Of a stretch of DNA of 39,744 nucleotides, positions 8,935 through 17,834 are shown piece by piece. Within the stretch, counting starts at the first letter, position 1. Every line of letters begins with the position of its first letter. Made by a program: the position numbers and the translations under genes. The stretch covers positions 1-39,744 of the forward strand of contig JADFWT010000014.1 in assembly GCA_015233785.1 (NCBI GenBank). Reading direction: 5' to 3'. This DNA is from Magnetococcales bacterium (GTDB lineage: Bacteria > Pseudomonadota > Magnetococcia > Magnetococcales > JADFWT01). The notes beneath the pieces were generated by a model that did not search any database, had not been told where the DNA came from, and worked only from the letters and a program-made list of their open reading frames with translations.

Positions 8935-9291
8935 TCAATCGGGATAGTTGTGGCATTCGAAGCAGTCCGGCTTGACGCCGACATACTTGTGACACTGTTC
9001 GCAAAACTTCTTTTTGCTGGGATGGCAGGAGATGCAGTTTTTCAGACTCTCATCCCGAACCCGCACACCCTCACGCACGGTAACAGCGCGCTTGTGCTTA
9101 AGATAGTCCATATGAGTGCGTCGCATCTGCTCTTCGGGCAGGACGCATGCTGTGCCCTTAGGCTTCTGCAACTTCACCGGGCCGCTCTGGTGATTGTGGC
9201 CCATTTCGGCCTGAACGGCCAACGGGGCCGCGCACATCAGCAGGGCAACCAGCAGCACCTGAATCACACGCAAAGGTGGGTACCTAACCAT
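8935..9291 (-). CDS. dsrJ: DsrJ, triheme cytochrome c
   Basis: This 118-residue protein has an N-terminal hydrophobic segment (residues about 7-28, signal or anchor). Three CxxCH heme-binding motifs follow: CISCH at 86-90, CEQCH at 97-101 and CFECH at 110-114. C49 in the GTACVLP segment matches the position of the cysteine that serves as an unusual axial heme ligand in Allochromatium DsrJ. The role is periplasmic electron transfer in DsrMKJOP. It is the first gene of the J-O-P block, 154 bases after dsrH, where dsrC-M-K-L are expected in the classical order but are absent. Confidence 0.93.
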   Translation of the reverse strand: MVRYPPLRVIQVLLVALLMCAAPLAVQAEMGHNHQSGPVKLQKPKGTACVLPEEQMRRTHMDYLKHKRAVTVREGVRVRDESLKNCISCHPSKKKFCEQCHKYVGVKPDCFECHNYPD

Positions 9292-9377
9292 CTGTCATCT
9301 CTCCATGCATAGGAGGCGACAACGCGCCATCCGGTTGATACCGCATCGCGCGTCACTCGGAAGGAGAGTGTCGCGGA

Positions 9378-9407
9378 CTTCGAGCCCCACAAAAAGAGAG
9401 CCCGAAG
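9378..9407 (-). repeat. Hairpin between dsrH and dsrJ
   Basis: On the minus strand CTTCGGGCTCT pairs with GGGGCTCGAAG (11 pairs, three of them G-T) around an 8-base T-rich loop. No T-run follows the 3' arm, so it is not a standard terminator. It may set mRNA processing or stability between EFH and JOP. Confidence 0.4.
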
Positions 9408-9445
9408 CGCCGCTACACCATCCGTTAATCAAGCGCCGATCCGGC

Positions 9446-9739
9446 TTAGAGCCAGGAGTGCACTTTGTTCTGATCCACCAGATCAACAAATCCGGCGTAA
9501 TCGGTCACCTTGATGCCGGGAATGATATTCTCCAGAGCACGGGCCTTAAGGTCGGCACTCAGAGCATATACTTCGGCGTTTTTCAGGGCTTCCTCAATCA
9601 GAGCGGTCTTGGAGGTGCCGGTTACAGCGCCAAAGACGCCATCTTCCAACAGAAGAACGGCATCGCCAGGATTGACGCAACGCAGGCAGCTCTCCATCGT
9701 CCCGTTCTGAAAGGGGGACTTGTTTACAGTATGGAGCAT
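9446..9739 (-). CDS. dsrH: DsrH, sulfur-relay subunit
   Basis: The 97-residue DsrH/TusB-family protein has the conserved cysteine region SCLRCVNPGDAVLLLEDGV (C18 and C21; one corresponds to Cys20 of Allochromatium DsrH) and ends in the typical V-x-S-W-L. With DsrE and DsrF it forms a heterohexamer that hands persulfide sulfur to DsrC. It is the last gene of the EFH trio, 14 bases after dsrF, with a GGAG Shine-Dalgarno in front of the ATG. Confidence 0.92.
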   Translation of the reverse strand: MLHTVNKSPFQNGTMESCLRCVNPGDAVLLLEDGVFGAVTGTSKTALIEEALKNAEVYALSADLKARALENIIPGIKVTDYAGFVDLVDQNKVHSWL

Positions 9740-9753
9740 GTCAGTATCTCCTT

Positions 9754-10155
9754 CTAGAAGCAGAGAATGTTGTGCTGTTCCGCCATCATCGGCCCGATTT
9801 GATCGGTCTCAATGACGGTGGGCTTGATTGGCTCTTCGGTATCTTCGTCTTCGCCAATCACCAGCAGGTCATTCTCGGTCATGCCCCGATCTTCCATGGA
9901 TTTGCGATCCACGTAGATCTTGCTGATCTCGTAATCCACCATCACGCCATACGTGGCGGCGAATCCTTTGATGCCCAGCTCGGCTGTATTCTGACCGTCT
10001 TTGAGAGCAAACACGCCATCATCCATGAATACCACAGAGATGTCGGCATCGTAAGCCGCCATGATCAGTTTGACCTCAAGTCCCTCATAGACATAGATAG
10101 AGCCATGGGGGGCCTTGCGGACGGTGAACATGATCTTTTTGATATCTTCCGCCAT
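9754..10155 (-). CDS. dsrF: DsrF, sulfur-relay subunit
   Basis: This is a 133-residue protein of the DsrE/DsrF-like fold: a KKIMFTVRKAPHGS start, a central LIMAAYDADISVVFMDDGVF strand-helix pair, and a C-terminus ending in CF. The active-site cysteine of DsrE is missing from the equivalent loop, as is normal for DsrF. It sits between dsrE and dsrH with 12- and 14-base spacers, as expected for genes encoding a stoichiometric complex. Confidence 0.92.
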   Translation of the reverse strand: MAEDIKKIMFTVRKAPHGSIYVYEGLEVKLIMAAYDADISVVFMDDGVFALKDGQNTAELGIKGFAATYGVMVDYEISKIYVDRKSMEDRGMTENDLLVIGEDEDTEEPIKPTVIETDQIGPMMAEQHNILCF

Positions 10156-10167
10156 TTCACACTCCCC

Positions 10168-10524
10168 TTAGTCGCCGAAGGTCACGAGCCGGTCGGCTTC
10201 GATGGCCATCATGGTGAGCTGGCCCAAACCGGAGATGCGCACATTGGGAACCAGCACGTCATCCACAATACCGCGACGCTTCGCCGCTGCAATGCAGACC
10301 ACTATGTCGATACCTTTAGCGCCGAGCTCCGACCAACGATTGGCAATGTGCCGATCATCCTGTGGGGGCTCCATCAGCTTGGTTACGTTGTACACACCGT
10401 CATGGTAGAAGAAGATCCCGCGGATCTCATGTCCCTTTTCCAACGCGGCCTGGATGAAGTTGTAGGCCGAATCGGACGCCTCGTGGTTGTAGGGACCTTC
10501 CAAGACAAGAACAGCTAGTTTCAT
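10168..10524 (-). CDS. dsrE: DsrE, sulfurtransferase subunit
   Basis: The 118-residue protein has the DsrE active-site loop VVCIAAAKRRGI with C77, the counterpart of the persulfide-carrying Cys78 of Allochromatium DsrE. It also has the GIFFYHDGVYNV strand-loop typical of the family. DsrEFH delivers sulfur to DsrC in sulfur oxidisers; sulfate reducers lack EFH, so its presence argues for the oxidative direction. A consensus promoter lies about 110 bases upstream of its start, so dsrEFH-JOP can be transcribed independently of mrp-dsrN. Confidence 0.93.
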   Translation of the reverse strand: MKLAVLVLEGPYNHEASDSAYNFIQAALEKGHEIRGIFFYHDGVYNVTKLMEPPQDDRHIANRWSELGAKGIDIVVCIAAAKRRGIVDDVLVPNVRISGLGQLTMMAIEADRLVTFGD

Positions 10525-10599
10525 GTCTCACGTCCTTAAAAGTGAATTGGACTCAACTGGCGCACGTTATTGGGAGCGTACGCCAACTCAAAATTCGGT

Positions 10600-10675
10600 C
10601 GTCATAAAAAGACCCGATAGATGTCAAGCGAATATAAGCTTCTAGCCGCTCATGTCAACCGATGGCGTCATAAAA
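10600..10675 (-). promoter_or_regulatory. Promoter of dsrEFH with two nested repeat pairs
   Basis: On the minus strand TTGACA (10658-10653), a 16-base spacer and TATATT (10636-10631) make a near-perfect sigma-70 promoter. TTGACAT recurs at 10627-10621, about at the start point. TTTTATGACG occurs twice in the same orientation (10675-10666 and 10609-10600), flanking the promoter core. The repeats could be binding sites for a regulator. Confidence 0.65.
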
Positions 10676-10704
10676 TGAACCATAAAACGCCTTATAGCAG
10701 GGCA

Positions 10705-12093
10705 TCAGCAGACATGAACCCCGCCTCTCCAGAACCGTCTCAGCGCTTCAGCCCACCCTGGAGAACCGGCTACATGAATATGGGCATAGGAGGCCCAAAT
10801 GTTGCGATACAGCAGTCCGTCATGGCTTCCATCAACGCCGAAACCACGCTGTACTTTATAGGCAAAACGCGTTCCCTCCCCCAGCCGTGTGACGCGGGAG
10901 TAGTGAAACTCATGACATCTGGCAACCTCGCCTTTTGCCAGCCACGGCCCCTGGCCGCTTCCCTCCAAAGCCATATAGCCGTAGCCCTGAGGTTTACGAA
11001 ACATGGAGACATCAATAGGCAGCGCACCGATCATCTTGGCCTCCTTGCCGTCCCATCTCAGCCGCTCCGAGAGCGCCATCAACCCCCCGCACTCGGCGTA
11101 GATGGGCAGGCCATCCTCAGCCTGCCTGCGGATGGTCCCCATCAGTTCGGAGTTGCCGGTGAGGCGCTCCATGAACATCTCCGGGAAACCGCCACCGATA
11201 AAGAGCCCCGCCACATCGGGCAGACGCCGGTCATTGAGAAAATCAACCGGCACCATCTCAACACCCACGGAGGCCAGCGCCTCCAGATTGTCCGGATAGT
11301 AGAAGTTAAAGGCCCGATCAGCCGCATAGGCCACGCGAATTTTCTCACCACTTGAAGCCAGAACCGGGGCAGCCTGCTGCGCATAACCGGGGGCCTTCAC
11401 CCCTCTGGCCAGTACTAAAATCGCCTCCAGATCCAAATACTCCTCAGCTCGGTCGGCCGCCGCGCCGATCACTTCGCGCAGCTCATCCCGCTCCCCTACC
11501 GGCACCAGCCCCAGATGGCGCTCATCAATTGCAACGGCGGCACTTCGGGGAATCGCCCCCAGAACTGGAACCGCCGTAAAACGCGCCAATGCCGCGCGCA
11601 GCCGCTTCTCATGGCGGAGAGAGGCCACATGGTTGAGGATCACCCCGCCGATAGCCGCCCCGCCACCGGGAAAATCCAGATGACCCCGCACCAGCGGTGC
11701 CACCCCTCGCGCCATACCTTTGCAATCGACAATCAGAAGGGCCGGAGCCTGAAGCGCCTCGGCCAAGGCGGCGCTAGAGTCCGCCCCTTCCAGATCCTGT
11801 CCGTCAAAATAGCCCATATTGCCTTCAATCAGGCTGATATCGGCTTCGGCACTGTAACGAAGAAAGGCGCTCTGAGTCCCTTCCATCCCCATAATGTACG
11901 GATCCAGATTGCGACATGCCACGCCGGAAGCCCGCCCATGCCACATGGGATCGATAAAATCGAGCCCCTTCTTGAACGTCTGCACCTTGAGCCCCCGTCG
12001 GGCCAGCGCCGCCGCCAGCCCGATGGTAACAACAGTCTTGCCGCTGCTTTTCCGGGTGGCGGAGAGGAACAGACGGGGCCGATTGGCGCTCAC
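10705..12093 (-). CDS. dsrN: DsrN / cobyrinic acid a,c-diamide synthase family glutamine amidotransferase
   Basis: The 462-residue protein has an ATP-binding P-loop-like ATRKSSGKT near residue 15 and a C-terminal class-I glutamine amidotransferase domain with nucleophile C335 in PIYAECGGLMAL and a downstream HEFHYSR histidine. This is CbiA/CobB architecture. In dsr clusters the homologue DsrN is thought to amidate siroheme to the siroamide bound by sulfite reductase, so the context favours DsrN over cobalamin synthesis; no cob/cbi genes are present. Its ATG overlaps the mrp stop by four bases, implying coupling. Confidence 0.85.
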   Translation of the reverse strand: MSANRPRLFLSATRKSSGKTVVTIGLAAALARRGLKVQTFKKGLDFIDPMWHGRASGVACRNLDPYIMGMEGTQSAFLRYSAEADISLIEGNMGYFDGQDLEGADSSAALAEALQAPALLIVDCKGMARGVAPLVRGHLDFPGGGAAIGGVILNHVASLRHEKRLRAALARFTAVPVLGAIPRSAAVAIDERHLGLVPVGERDELREVIGAAADRAEEYLDLEAILVLARGVKAPGYAQQAAPVLASSGEKIRVAYAADRAFNFYYPDNLEALASVGVEMVPVDFLNDRRLPDVAGLFIGGGFPEMFMERLTGNSELMGTIRRQAEDGLPIYAECGGLMALSERLRWDGKEAKMIGALPIDVSMFRKPQGYGYMALEGSGQGPWLAKGEVARCHEFHYSRVTRLGEGTRFAYKVQRGFGVDGSHDGLLYRNIWASYAHIHVAGSPGWAEALRRFWRGGVHVC

Positions 12094-12977
12094 CCGCGAC
12101 GCTTTCTACGCGGTGGCGGCGAATCGGGCACCGGCAACATCTTGGTCAGCTTCTCGGCGATATCCATGTAGCGCTTGGCGTGCTCGGACTCCTCATGAGC
12201 AGCAACAATAGGCATACCGCCATCGGCACACTCGCGAATCTTCGGATCCAACGGAATCTCCCCAAGCAGGGGAAGATCGGTCCCTTCCACCACCTTTTGA
12301 GCGCCACCAGAAGAGAAGATATCGGTACGTTTTCCACAGTGCGGACAGCAAAAGTAGCTCATGTTCTCCACCACACCGAGGATCGGCACATGCGCCATAT
12401 TAAAAAGCGAGACGCCGCGCTTCACATCCACCAGAGCCACATCCTGAGGCGTGGTGACGATCACCGAGCCGGAGACCTCCACCTGCTGAGCCATGGAGAG
12501 CTGAATATCACCAGTTCCCGGAGGAAGATCCACTACCAGATAGTCGAGAAACTCGTTGTAGTCGCACCACTTCACTTCATGAAAGAACTGCTGAAGCACC
12601 TGAAACAGAAGCGGCCCGCGCCACACCAGCGCTTGCTCATCCTTCACCATGAAACCGATGGAAATCAACGGCATACCATGGGCCATCACCGGCTTTATGC
12701 GTCCCATCACATCCGGTTCCGGCGGCTCATTGACCCCCAACATGGTGGGAATACTCGGTCCATAAATATCGGCATCCAGCAGCCCTACCTTTTTACCCAT
12801 CCTTTGAAGAGCAAAGGCAAGATTGACCGCCAACGTCGATTTTCCTACGCCACCCTTCCCGCTAGAGACAGCAATCACATGATGAACCCGGTCCACCTGC
12901 TGCTTTTTAGGCAGCGGATAGGGGTTATCTTCCTGGCTCTCAACATCGGGGGCACTCTGTTGCGCTTGATTCGACAT
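12090..12977 (-). CDS. mrp: Mrp/ApbC-family iron-sulfur carrier P-loop ATPase
   Basis: The start at 12977 (MSNQAQQ) is chosen because AGAGGA lies six bases upstream; the open frame continues 65 codons further but without family features. The 295-residue product has the deviant Walker A GKGGVGKST at 40-48, DADIYGPSIPTMLG, VDLPPGTGD and a C-terminal CPHCG pair near residue 210. Mrp/ApbC proteins bind and transfer [4Fe-4S] clusters. The N-terminal DUF59 domain of many Mrp proteins is absent, so this is the short form. Coupled by overlap to dsrN, it may mature the Fe-S/siroheme enzymes of the Dsr pathway (inference). The C-terminus is basic and proline-rich. Confidence 0.9.
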   Translation of the reverse strand: MSNQAQQSAPDVESQEDNPYPLPKKQQVDRVHHVIAVSSGKGGVGKSTLAVNLAFALQRMGKKVGLLDADIYGPSIPTMLGVNEPPEPDVMGRIKPVMAHGMPLISIGFMVKDEQALVWRGPLLFQVLQQFFHEVKWCDYNEFLDYLVVDLPPGTGDIQLSMAQQVEVSGSVIVTTPQDVALVDVKRGVSLFNMAHVPILGVVENMSYFCCPHCGKRTDIFSSGGAQKVVEGTDLPLLGEIPLDPKIRECADGGMPIVAAHEESEHAKRYMDIAEKLTKMLPVPDSPPPRRKRRG

Positions 12978-13247
12978 GGATTCCTCTTTTGAAACCAGAT
13001 TATATTTTCTAAATAGGGCATCAAAAAAAGGATAGGGCAATTCCCATCCTGGCGAAAGGGCATGGAGATGAATAAACTGAAACAATCGACGGAAAAAGCC
13101 AACCGTAAATGGGGACTCATGAAAGCGCCCAAGCGGATTGGCCCTGTGATAGAATGAACGGATTGACGCCATGTCGCCACTCTGACACAGGCACTATTAT
13201 TGAGTTTCTGCGTCATCACATGGCGCATTATTTTTGTAGGGGGTCGA

Positions 13248-14153
13248 ATGAACGTTGGACCAGGCATTGCCCGAGGGGGGCTTCGCATCGTAGCAGCTTT
13301 CATGCTGATGCTGGGGATGACACCCGCCATATCATCCGCTAACGATGTAACCTGGACCGGTTGCGGCATCACCAAGAAAGCCTTCATGAAAGAGGTCGCC
13401 AACGCCTATCAAGCCAAAACCGGCGTTACCGTTCAACTCTCTGGCGGTGGGGCCACCAAGGGGGTGCGTGCAGCATCTGCCGGCACCACCGATATTGGCG
13501 GCACCTGTCGCCATCGCCTGCGCCGTCCGGATGGCAATATCCACGATCAGGAAGAGGAGGCTCAGCTCTTCCCGGTGGCCTGGGACGGCATCGTCATGAT
13601 CACCCACCCCAGCAACCCGGTGGAGAATATCAATCTGAAAGATCTTAAGGCGATTTATCGTGGAGAGATCACCTCCTGGAAATCACTGGGCGGACCTGAT
13701 CGACCCATTATTCTTGCCACGCGGGACGGCAAATATTCGGGGACAGGGCACATGTTCCGCCTGTTTCTGTTCCAGGATCAGGAGTTTGGGTTCAAAGCCC
13801 GCTCGCTGGTGTTTAAATCCACCGGCCCACTCGAGAAAAAAGTGGGGCGCACCCCCTACTCCCTGGCGCTGGACGGCATCAGCTCTGCGCGCAAACAGCC
13901 GGTCAAAATCCTCAAGATCGACGGCATTGCCCCCAGCAAAGAGAACATCGCCAATGGCCGCTATCCACTCTTCAGGCCGCTCTATCTGGCCCTGAACAAA
14001 AACCGGCAGTCTGAAGCGGGACGCAAGGTGGTGGATTTCGTTCTCTCTGACGAGGGGCAGGCGATCATCTCCGATCAGGGAACGGTCAACCTCCATGAAG
14101 GCCGCCGTCTCAACGCTCTTTGGAACGCACGTCTCAATGCGATGGGACTATAG
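13248..14153 (+). CDS. PstS-like periplasmic substrate-binding protein (orphan)
   Basis: The chosen start, ATG at 13248, has a GGGGG-containing Shine-Dalgarno (TAGGGGG) four bases upstream and gives 301 residues with a signal peptide likely ending at ISSA/ND. The mature part has the PBP-like fold: a first-strand loop GCGITKKAF, a GGGATKGVRAASAGTTDIGG ligand loop, DGIVMITHPSNPVENI and LSDEGQAIIS near the end. These loops match phosphate-binding PstS-type proteins, but two cysteines (GCG and GTC) sit in the ligand loops, so another ligand is possible. No pstCAB genes are nearby; instead it precedes a lipoprotein and a chemoreceptor, hinting at a sensory role. Confidence 0.8.
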   Translation: MNVGPGIARGGLRIVAAFMLMLGMTPAISSANDVTWTGCGITKKAFMKEVANAYQAKTGVTVQLSGGGATKGVRAASAGTTDIGGTCRHRLRRPDGNIHDQEEEAQLFPVAWDGIVMITHPSNPVENINLKDLKAIYRGEITSWKSLGGPDRPIILATRDGKYSGTGHMFRLFLFQDQEFGFKARSLVFKSTGPLEKKVGRTPYSLALDGISSARKQPVKILKIDGIAPSKENIANGRYPLFRPLYLALNKNRQSEAGRKVVDFVLSDEGQAIISDQGTVNLHEGRRLNALWNARLNAMGL

Positions 14154-14738
14154 ATGACGCCACGTATCTCACCATCTGCTGCTGAAACCGGAACGGCTCG
14201 AGCCGCGCTGCCGACTTTGTTGCGCCTACTGGGTGTGCTGGGACTGCTCTTGACCCTCAACGGCTGCTTTTTTATCTCCAGGCACGACCACCCCATCACC
14301 GATGTGGAGCTGGAGATCGCCGCTGAGCGCACGCCGGAAACCTATACCCGCACCCAGTTGATTCGTAAGTTTCGCACGCTGTTCCAGACCAAATGCCTGC
14401 GCGGCTTGATCATCTGTACCACGCGCATTGCCGGTGTGACCGACAGCCACTTCGATGTGGTGATCCGTGAGGAGAAGGGCCATGGCGATCTGCATGTCGG
14501 CTTTGTACGCAATTTCCAAAGACGCGTACTGAGGGTTCCGTTTGGCTCCAGACCGATTCTCTATGTGGCCGGCGAGGCCTATCGTATCGACGTTGATGGG
14601 CGCCCTTTCCTGGTACATGGACGCCGAGAAGCGCTGAATATCTACAGTCTGCTCAATCAGATCTCGGAGACGCCGCCAGAAAAGCGTCATGATCATGCCG
14701 GGTCCGTAGAGTCCAAATCCATCGCAGGATCCATCTAA
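14154..14738 (+). CDS. Putative lipoprotein of unknown function
   Basis: The ATG directly follows the stop of the PstS-like gene. The N-terminus has a hydrophobic segment ending in the lipobox LTLNGC, which predicts lipid attachment to the cysteine near residue 38. The remaining 155 or so residues are mixed alpha/beta with two cysteines (KCLRGLIIC) and a DVDGRPFLVHG segment. I recognise no family. The adjacency suggests co-function with the binding protein and the downstream chemoreceptor. Confidence 0.75.
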   Translation: MTPRISPSAAETGTARAALPTLLRLLGVLGLLLTLNGCFFISRHDHPITDVELEIAAERTPETYTRTQLIRKFRTLFQTKCLRGLIICTTRIAGVTDSHFDVVIREEKGHGDLHVGFVRNFQRRVLRVPFGSRPILYVAGEAYRIDVDGRPFLVHGRREALNIYSLLNQISETPPEKRHDHAGSVESKSIAGSI

Positions 14739-14792
14739 AATCGATTGTACGTTGGTGCCCATTGGGCCCAGATGGAATAATGGGGATTTTTA

Positions 14793-17700
14793 ATGCAACT
14801 CTCTCTCTCTTTGAGTAAAAAAATCCTGCTGGTCATCACCGGTATGGTGACGCTGATTTTGCTGATTCAAGGGATCATCTCCGGCAGCATGGTCACCGCC
14901 CAGCTGGAAAAAAGCCTGCGCGCCCGCTTGGAACTCGATACCAACACCCTGGCCGAAACCATCCGACAGAGTGTTCGACGCACCTCATCGGATTTTGCGC
15001 TGCTCAAAGCGCATCGAGATAACGAAAACTACTTCACCTCCCGTATCTTTCAAGACCGGGAAGGGATGATGGAGTCCAGTGCCAATCTGGAGCTGTTCTA
15101 TAAACGTATCTACCAAGGTCGCCCCCACTACACCATCATCCAACTTCAAACTGCAGACGGTACCCCGGTCTTGCAACTCACCCAGGGTGAAGCGGTGGAA
15201 AAACGTCACCGCTTCGATCACCAGACACTGATACGCACCCTCACCATTACGCCAAACGCCATCAATCACCAGATTGTTCAAGACAGCCAGGGAGATTGGG
15301 CCCTGTTATCCGGCACCTTGATCCACCATCAGGACAAACTTGAAGGAATCCTCTGGCTCTATCAGCCCCTGAGTCTGCTGTTAGATAATCTGTTCACCGG
15401 TCCTGCCCATGATAAGACGTTCCAAGGTGCGTTATTGGATCAACAAAATCGTGTCCTAACGCAATCCCCCCAGCTTTCCAAAGAGACGCTGGAGGTCATA
15501 CTGACCAGCGACAAGCATGAATTGTCGAGTCATGATCATATCGCTATCCTCCAAGAGATCCCCGAGCTGGGCGTGCGGTTGGTCATGCGCGCTGAAGGGG
15601 CCGGGGCAGCCTCGGTGGTCTGGAAGCTGGCGGCAACCGGTCTGCTGTCGGCTCTGGTCCTGGTGGTGGTGCTGGGAGGCTATTTCCGCAAAACCCTGGT
15701 GGCGCGACTTCGCCGCATCAACACTATTCTCATAACCATCGCCGATGGCGATCTGACCCAGCGCATTCCAACATCATCGCTCCCCGACGAGTTGGATGAC
15801 ATCGGTTCCCAGATCAACCATCTGGCCAACAATCTCTCCGATAATATTCGCATGATTACCATGCAGTCGGACAACGCCACCAGCTTCCTGCAAGGCATTC
15901 TGAAAATTCGCAAACAACTCGGAGAGAAGTCCTTTCGCCTCTTTGAGCTGAGCGGCGAGACCGCCCAAGAGAATCAACGCCTGGATGAGTCGGTCTCCAA
16001 GGTCAACGATCTGGTCTCCCAGGCGCTGAACAATCTGGGCCAAATCACCAGCGCCGCCCAGAATGTATCCCAAAACATGCAGACCATAGCCAGCGCCACC
16101 AATGATGCCAGTGGTGATATGCAGACCATTACCTCCGCTGCTCAGGAGATGACCAACAACGTCGGTCAGGTCTCCAAGGATATTCAGCAGGCGTATGGCT
16201 CCACCTCTTCGGTGGCCGAATCCATAGGACGCATCAACGATGACCTAGGCGCCATGCGGGACCTCTGCCGACAGGCCAACAGCCAGACCGAGCAGGCCAA
16301 TAAGGACGCCCGCGGCGCACTGCGGGTTATGGAGCGGTTGGGGGGGTCGGCCCGAGCTATCGACCAAGTAGTGGAGATCATCAATGGCATCGCCGAGCAA
16401 ACCAACATGCTGGCCCTGAATGCCGCCATTGAAGCCGCCGGGGCCGGCGAGGCGGGCAAAGGGTTCTCGGTGGTCTCCAACGAGGTAAAGGAGCTGGCCA
16501 AACAGACCGCCAGCGCCACCGACATGATCGCCAAGCAACTGGACGACATCCGAGATAACAGTAAAGATGCCATTGAGGTGACCCATGACATCATCAAGGT
16601 CATCAAAAAGATCCATCTGGAGAACGAACACATCAATCAAGCCGTGGATGGCCAAGCCCGTCAGGCGGCTACCGTCTCCACCTCCATCGCCCAACTTGAG
16701 CAGATCATGCAGCGGGTCAATGATCTTGTCGTAGAGCTGGACGGCGCGGCCCAAAATGTGACCAACGCCAGCCGTAATGCGGCGCGTGGGGCCGAGAAAA
16801 TCACCAACACGACCAATATGGCCGCCACCGCCTCCGAAGAGATGGTCACCCAGGCCGCCGATGTGCAGAGTTTTGTGCAGTCGATACTGGATACCTCCGG
16901 CGAAACCGAACAGGTCTCCCATGCCGTTCGAAGCAAGGTGAAAAGCAGCCTCAATGAAAGCCGCGCCATGTATGGCCACGTCAATCATTTTCATGCCATG
17001 GGTACGATTATTCGCGATATCAGCGACGCTCTGCACGCCTCCCATGCCCGCTTCAATATTGGCGGCGAGTCGTTCAATGCCGGCCTTGTCAAAACCCCGT
17101 TTCTGGAACAGATGTCGCAACTTGAACAGATTCTGGCCGAGGCCGCGCCCGCCGACCCTGAGACGCTTCTCAACCTTCTCCAGAGTGAACTGGGCCAGTG
17201 GATCCAAGGTGAAGGAGCCGAGTTGATTGCCGCTCACGACCAGAGCAACGTGCTCACCGAAATGGTTCAGACCTGTCAGGAGATTGCCCAACAGGTGGTG
17301 GCCCTGACCGCCGAGGGACGCAGACCGGACGCTAAACAGAGCATGGTGGTGTACCAGCAGCTCCGCGGGCGGGTCTTCAACCTGATTGACGTACTCTATC
17401 TGGGAGAAGAGAGCCGCTATGGCCAACAGGGTAACCTCATCACCTGGGGCCCCGGCTTTGAGGTTAATGTTCCCGAGATCGATGCCGACCACAGGCAACT
17501 GGTAGAGATCGTCAATACCCTGTTTCACGCCACCCGTTCCGATGGCGATCCAGAGAAGTTGGATAAGGTGCTGGGCGCTCTACAAGACTACACGGTCTAT
17601 CACTTTGAACGTGAAGAGGCGTTCATGCGGCAACACAACTATCCCGATATCGAACAACACGTAGACCAGCACGAATCATTCAAGACCCGCGTCATGCAGT

Positions 17701-17834
17701 TCCGGGAGGTGGTCCAGGATGAGAAGTCCATGCTCACCATCCACGTCTTGCGCTTTCTGCGCAACTGGCTGGTGAATCACATCCAGAATACCGACCGTAA
17801 ATTGGCGCTGTTTCTTCTGGAACAGAAACAGTGA
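14793..17834 (+). CDS. Methyl-accepting chemotaxis protein with C-terminal bacteriohemerythrin domain
   Basis: The 1013-residue chemoreceptor has TM1 (about 10-32), a periplasmic sensor region (about 33-270), TM2 (about 276-298), HAMP (about 298-350), a long coiled-coil with the signalling hairpin around residues 530-560 ([19 protein letters not shown]), a divergent CZB-like zinc-binding segment (SELGQW near 797) and a hemerythrin domain from about 880. The hemerythrin shows the di-iron ligand set: [24 protein letters not shown] and HIQNTDRKL. Such domains bind O2 and are common in receptors of microaerophiles. The receptor thus appears to sense a periplasmic signal and cytoplasmic oxygen or redox state. 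The stop overlaps the ferrochelatase start. Confidence 0.93.
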   Translation: MQLSLSLSKKILLVITGMVTLILLIQGIISGSMVTAQLEKSLRARLELDTNTLAETIRQSVRRTSSDFALLKAHRDNENYFTSRIFQDREGMMESSANLELFYKRIYQGRPHYTIIQLQTADGTPVLQLTQGEAVEKRHRFDHQTLIRTLTITPNAINHQIVQDSQGDWALLSGTLIHHQDKLEGILWLYQPLSLLLDNLFTGPAHDKTFQGALLDQQNRVLTQSPQLSKETLEVILTSDKHELSSHDHIAILQEIPELGVRLVMRAEGAGAASVVWKLAATGLLSALVLVVVLGGYFRKTLVARLRRINTILITIADGDLTQRIPTSSLPDELDDIGSQINHLANNLSDNIRMITMQSDNATSFLQGILKIRKQLGEKSFRLFELSGETAQENQRLDESVSKVNDLVSQALNNLGQITSAAQNVSQNMQTIASATNDASGDMQTITSAAQEMTNNVGQVSKDIQQAYGSTSSVAESIGRINDDLGAMRDLCRQANSQTEQANKDARGALRVMERLGGSARAIDQVVEIINGIAEQTNMLALNAAIEAAGAGEAGKGFSVVSNEVKELAKQTASATDMIAKQLDDIRDNSKDAIEVTHDIIKVIKKIHLENEHINQAVDGQARQAATVSTSIAQLEQIMQRVNDLVVELDGAAQNVTNASRNAARGAEKITNTTNMAATASEEMVTQAADVQSFVQSILDTSGETEQVSHAVRSKVKSSLNESRAMYGHVNHFHAMGTIIRDISDALHASHARFNIGGESFNAGLVKTPFLEQMSQLEQILAEAAPADPETLLNLLQSELGQWIQGEGAELIAAHDQSNVLTEMVQTCQEIAQQVVALTAEGRRPDAKQSMVVYQQLRGRVFNLIDVLYLGEESRYGQQGNLITWGPGFEVNVPEIDADHRQLVEIVNTLFHATRSDGDPEKLDKVLGALQDYTVYHFEREEAFMRQHNYPDIEQHVDQHESFKTRVMQFREVVQDEKSMLTIHVLRFLRNWLVNHIQNTDRKLALFLLEQKQ

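Noticed and set aside
16245-17528. 427-codon open frame antisense to the chemoreceptor
   Set aside because: It lies wholly within a well-supported gene, has no family motifs, and arises from codon bias.
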